Source of the DNA: Actinomycetota bacterium
GTDB lineage: Bacteria > Actinomycetota > Actinomycetes > Streptosporangiales > Streptosporangiaceae
DNA: 7,156 nucleotides
Reading direction: 5' to 3'
Assembly: GCA_003140115.1 (NCBI GenBank)
Contig: PLIQ01000336.1
Span: forward strand, 1,093 to 8,248
Below the pieces are notes generated by a model. That model saw only the letters and a program-made list of their open reading frames with translations. It did not search any database and was not told where the DNA came from. Made by a program: the position numbers and the translations under genes. Below are positions 5,411-7,156 of this stretch, piece by piece (position 1 is the stretch's first letter; every line of letters begins with the position of its first letter).

Positions 5411-6283
5411 CTAGAGCCACGTGTCACGGGCCGCCACGAGCATCTCCCTCGACTTCTGCTCATCCAGGGAAAGATCGGACAGGCGGTCGAATGCTCGCCT
5501 ATATCGGAAGACTTCGTCTTCTTCCTCGACATACCGGCCACCCGTCAGGTTCTCGATGTACACGACATCCTGGTAAGTCATGTCGTGTACATCGCCGAAC
5601 TGGAGAAGCGCGAAGGCGCCGGTGCCGATCGGGTGACGGCCGTCGAGCGGAAGAATACGGAGCGAGATATTATCACACTCCGACAGCTCGATGAGCCGCT
5701 TTATTTGCGAACGCATTACATTTGGGTTACCGAATCGCCGCTGCAGCACAGACTGGTCGAGCACGGCGGAGAGCCGCAGCGGGTTATCCCGGATCAGCAC
5801 CTGCTGCCGGGCCAGCCGGGCTTCCACCCGCCGCTGGGTCTCACTGGGCGGCACCGGGTCGATCCGCTCGAGGTACCCGTTGGTCACCTCGCGCGCATAG
5901 TCGCCGGTCTGGAGCAGTCCGGGAACAATCAAGGGCTCCCAGCTCAGCGCGGACTGCGCTTCGGCCTCCATCCCGATCAGCGCGGCGTACTCCGGCGGGA
6001 GCGTCGATGAGAAGGTCTCCCACCAGCCCTTGCCAGCCGCCTCCCGCGCGAGCGCCAGCAGATCGTCCGCGTAGCTTCCCTCGACGTCGTACAGGGCCAG
6101 CAACTTCCTGATCTCCACGGGACGCGGGATAGTGTGCGCGTTCTCGATCCTGGAAAGCTTGGAGGCGGACCACTTCAGCCGCTTGGCCACCTGATCGCCG
6201 GTCATTTCGGCACGCTCGCGCAGCCGACGCAGCTCAGCTGCGAGCCGACGTCGACGGACGGTCGGACTGGCCGGTTCAGGCAC
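5411..6283 (-). CDS. XRE-family helix-turn-helix regulator with DUF5753 (Scr1/WhiJ type)
   Basis: Predicted 290-residue DNA-binding regulator. Residues about 11-67 form the Cro/C1-type HTH: LAAELRRLRERAEMTGDQVA, then KWSASKLSRIENAHTIP. Residues about 95-285 match DUF5753, with EAEAQSALSWEPLIVPGLLQTGDYAR (106-131), RQQVLIRDNPLRLSAVLDQSVL and a conserved DVVYIEN near 240. Members include WhiJ-like regulators of Streptomyces development and commonly act with a DUF397 partner, found here immediately downstream. GTG at 6283 is the start: GGAAGG (6291-6296) lies upstream at good spacing and the HTH then has a normal short N-terminal arm. It is divergent from a cyclase-like gene across a spacer rich in dyads, consistent with autoregulation and control of that neighbour. 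A 15-bp inverted repeat lies inside the coding sequence. Confidence 0.92.
   Translation of the reverse strand: MPEPASPTVRRRRLAAELRRLRERAEMTGDQVAKRLKWSASKLSRIENAHTIPRPVEIRKLLALYDVEGSYADDLLALAREAAGKGWWETFSSTLPPEYAALIGMEAEAQSALSWEPLIVPGLLQTGDYAREVTNGYLERIDPVPPSETQRRVEARLARQQVLIRDNPLRLSAVLDQSVLQRRFGNPNVMRSQIKRLIELSECDNISLRILPLDGRHPIGTGAFALLQFGDVHDMTYQDVVYIENLTGGRYVEEEDEVFRYRRAFDRLSDLSLDEQKSREMLVAARDTWL
5554..5594. repeat. Perfect 15-bp inverted repeat within the regulator gene
   Basis: CGATGTACACGACAT (5554-5568) and ATGTCGTGTACATCG (5580-5594) are exact reverse complements separated by 11 bases. The repeat lies in the DUF5753 coding region, over the codons for GDVHDM-TYQ-DVVYI and the first base of the next Glu codon. 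It would form a very stable mRNA hairpin on either strand, or present a large dyad as duplex DNA. Such a perfect dyad is unlikely by chance in a window this size. Confidence 0.9.
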
Positions 6284-6301
6284 CTGTCCACCTTCCGGCG
6301 C

Positions 6302-6315
6302 GATACGTAAGTATC
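6302..6315. promoter_or_regulatory. Near-palindrome, possible regulator operator
   Basis: GATAC-GTAA-GTATC is a dyad with perfect 5-bp arms, 6 bases upstream of the ribosome site of the XRE regulator. Its GATACG half recurs at 6360-6365. XRE regulators often bind short dyads over their own leaders, so this is a plausible autoregulatory site, inferred from position and symmetry. Confidence 0.4.
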
Positions 6316-6340
6316 CCCTGGATCCTGCAGCGTTAATCCT

Positions 6341-6367
6341 AGCGTACCGACCACAGGTAGATACGCT
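6341..6367. promoter_or_regulatory. Spaced inverted repeat AGCGTA-N15-TACGCT
   Basis: AGCGTA (6341-6346) and TACGCT (6362-6367) are reverse complements with centres 21 bp apart, close to two helical turns, so both halves would face the same side of DNA. The right half overlaps a GATACG copy shared with the dyad at 6302-6315. A second operator for the XRE regulator is the likeliest reading. Confidence 0.35.
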
Positions 6368-6379
6368 GGAGGGTACATA

Positions 6380-6407
6380 AATTTATCCATCAGATCATCC
6401 GCTGCAA
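6380..6407 (-). promoter_or_regulatory. Candidate promoter of the XRE regulator/DUF397 operon
   Basis: On the minus strand TTGCAG (6402-6407) and TAAATT (6380-6385) are separated by 16 bases. The -10 lies in the AT-rich palindrome ATAAATTTAT (6377-6386), which stands out in this high-GC sequence. The start point would be near 6372, leaving a leader of about 90 bases containing both dyads above. A fair but not consensus match. Confidence 0.35.
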
Positions 6408-6408
6408 C

Positions 6409-6437
6409 TTGCACCAGAACCTCCGCTGTCGGACAAT
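6409..6437 (+). promoter_or_regulatory. Candidate promoter of the cyclase-like gene
   Basis: TTGCAC (6409-6414) and GACAAT (6432-6437) are separated by 17 bases on the plus strand. Transcription would begin near 6444, the first base of the first leader hairpin. Its -35 lies one base from the divergent -35 (6402-6407); the junction TGCAA-C-TTGCA (6403-6413) is a perfect dyad. The hexamers are only partial matches. Confidence 0.35.
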
Positions 6438-6443
6438 CAAGTT

Positions 6444-6464
6444 GGTAGGGCACCCATCCCTACC
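6444..6464 (+). repeat. Leader hairpin 1 of the cyclase-like gene
   Basis: GGTAGGG (6444-6450) and CCCTACC (6458-6464) are perfect 7-bp arms around a 7-base loop CACCCAT. It begins at the predicted transcription start. It could be an operator dyad in DNA or a 5'-leader RNA hairpin. Confidence 0.6.
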
Positions 6465-6476
6465 CGACGACCGAGG

Positions 6477-6496
6477 CAGCAGGCCGAACCCTGCTG
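6477..6496 (+). repeat. Leader hairpin 2 of the cyclase-like gene
   Basis: CAGCAGG (6477-6483) and CCTGCTG (6490-6496) are perfect 7-bp arms around the six-base loop CCGAAC. It follows hairpin 1 by 12 bases and ends 4 bases before the ribosome site GGAGGA (6501-6506), so it could affect translation initiation. Confidence 0.6.
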
Positions 6497-6510
6497 AGCT
6501 GGAGGAAGTC

Positions 6511-7156
6511 ATGCGTAGTGTCCCGCGCCACCGGAGCATCGTCGCGATCGACATCGAACGATCCACCAGCCCGGAACGGACCAACCCCATCCGCGAGGAA
6601 CTGCGGCATGAGGCGTACCGCATGCTCGGTACCGCCCTGCGAACGGCGGGCATCACCGACGGATACTGTGATCCCCTGGCCGACCGGGGCGACGGCGTCC
6701 TGGTCCTGATTCACCCGGCTGATGAGGTCCCGAAGACACTGCTGCTCAACCCGCTGATCCCGGCCCTGGTCACGCTGCTGGCCGAGCGCAACGCCAGCCT
6801 GGGCGCCATGGAGCGGCGCCGCCGCGAGCTTCGGCTGCGGGTAGTGATCCACGCGGGCGAGATCCACGACGACGGCAAGGGCTACTTCGGCGAGGAGCTT
6901 GACTTCGCCTTCCGGTTGCTCGACGCCCCGCGCGTGAAGGACCGCCTGCGCCAGGTGATGACACCCCTGGTCTTGGTCGTCTCGGAGGACATCTACTGGT
7001 CCATCGTGCAGCACGAGTACGACGGCATCCCGGGCAGCGCCTTCGAGCCCTTGGTCCGGGTCACGGTGGCGGGCCGGCGGCGGCGAGGCTGGGTGCACGT
7101 TCCCGCGCCCTGGCTGGTCCCGGGACACCCCCTGGTGCCGGTGCCGACGGCCCGGA
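6511..7156 (+). CDS. Class III nucleotidyl-cyclase-like protein, open at the right edge
   Basis: ATG at 6511, with GGAGGA 4 bases upstream, opens a frame of 215 codons that has no stop before the window ends. Residues about 8-177 resemble the class III adenylate/guanylate cyclase catalytic fold: VAIDIERST (11-19, first metal-binding Asp14), DRGDGVLVLI (58-67, second metal-binding Asp61), and LRVVIHAGEIHDDGKGYFGEELDFAFRLLDAP (109-140). In active cyclases the last block usually reads VN-x-A-x-R, with Asn and Arg stabilising the transition state. Here Arg135 is kept but Asn is replaced by Asp131. It may thus be altered in activity, or act as a nucleotide-binding sensor. KTLLLNPLIPALVTLL (75-90) is a second conserved-looking block. 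There is no membrane segment or N-terminal sensor domain. It is divergent from the XRE/DUF397 operon. The tail turns Pro-rich (WLVPGHPLVPVPTAR), perhaps a linker to a further domain. Confidence 0.75.
   Translation, partial: MRSVPRHRSIVAIDIERSTSPERTNPIREELRHEAYRMLGTALRTAGITDGYCDPLADRGDGVLVLIHPADEVPKTLLLNPLIPALVTLLAERNASLGAMERRRRELRLRVVIHAGEIHDDGKGYFGEELDFAFRLLDAPRVKDRLRQVMTPLVLVVSEDIYWSIVQHEYDGIPGSAFEPLVRVTVAGRRRRGWVHVPAPWLVPGHPLVPVPTAR

Noticed and set aside
6202..6453. Open frame of 83 codons on the minus strand across the divergent spacer
   Set aside because: It overlaps the start of the XRE regulator and the promoter dyads, has no recognisable domain, and no good ribosome site was seen.
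1..7156. CRISPR arrays, tRNA or rRNA genes, insertion sequences and attachment sites
   Set aside because: No regularly spaced repeats, tRNA-like cloverleaf, rRNA sequence, transposase or integrase was recognised on reading both strands.

Overview
This window reads as chromosome from a high-GC, probably filamentous actinobacterium. Nearly every gene has strong GC bias at third codon positions. The lineage is also indicated by a mycoredoxin, a UvrD2-type helicase divergent from it, a stand-alone ANTAR protein, and a helix-turn-helix/DUF5753 regulator paired with a DUF397 protein. I cannot name the species from sequence alone.

Left part (1-2745, minus strand). A gene enters at the left edge with only its first codons visible (start GTG at 23). 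Upstream of it lies a promoter-like array: an A6 tract, three bases, TTGCCC, 18 bases, TAGGCT. This resembles the WhiB7-dependent promoter layout and is followed by a possible leaderless four-codon uORF. Next come an acyl-CoA thioesterase II (TesB) and a UvrD2-like superfamily 1 helicase lacking the HRDC tail, which form a tight operon.

Middle part (2746-3757, plus strand). Divergent from the helicase is a mycoredoxin preceded by a GGAAC-N18-GTT promoter of the SigR/SigH redox-stress type. It is followed by an ANTAR-domain protein, a likely RNA-binding antiterminator. The helicase/mycoredoxin pair matches the uvrD2-mrx1 neighbourhood of mycobacteria, where whiB7 also lies close by. That gives indirect support to a WhiB7 connection at the left edge.

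Right part (3876-7156) looks accessory. It starts with a complete C5-cytosine DNA methyltransferase carrying a C-terminal winged-helix-like extension and no visible restriction partner. The methyltransferase converges on a DUF397 gene, and the two stop codons are the ends of an imperfect 22-bp palindrome. DUF397 follows an Scr1/WhiJ-type XRE regulator on the minus strand; their DNA is visibly less GC-rich than the neighbours, suggesting transfer. The regulator gene contains a perfect 15-bp inverted repeat inside its coding sequence. Divergent from it is a gene that runs off the right edge and encodes a small class III nucleotidyl-cyclase-like protein in which the usual catalytic Asn is Asp.

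The divergent spacer between these two genes (6284-6510) is dense in structure. It has candidate back-to-back promoters whose -35 elements abut, an AT-rich palindrome, several dyads and two tandem hairpins ahead of the cyclase-like gene. The regulator, DUF397 protein, cyclase-like protein and shared control region are the best candidate here for a little-described regulatory or conflict module.
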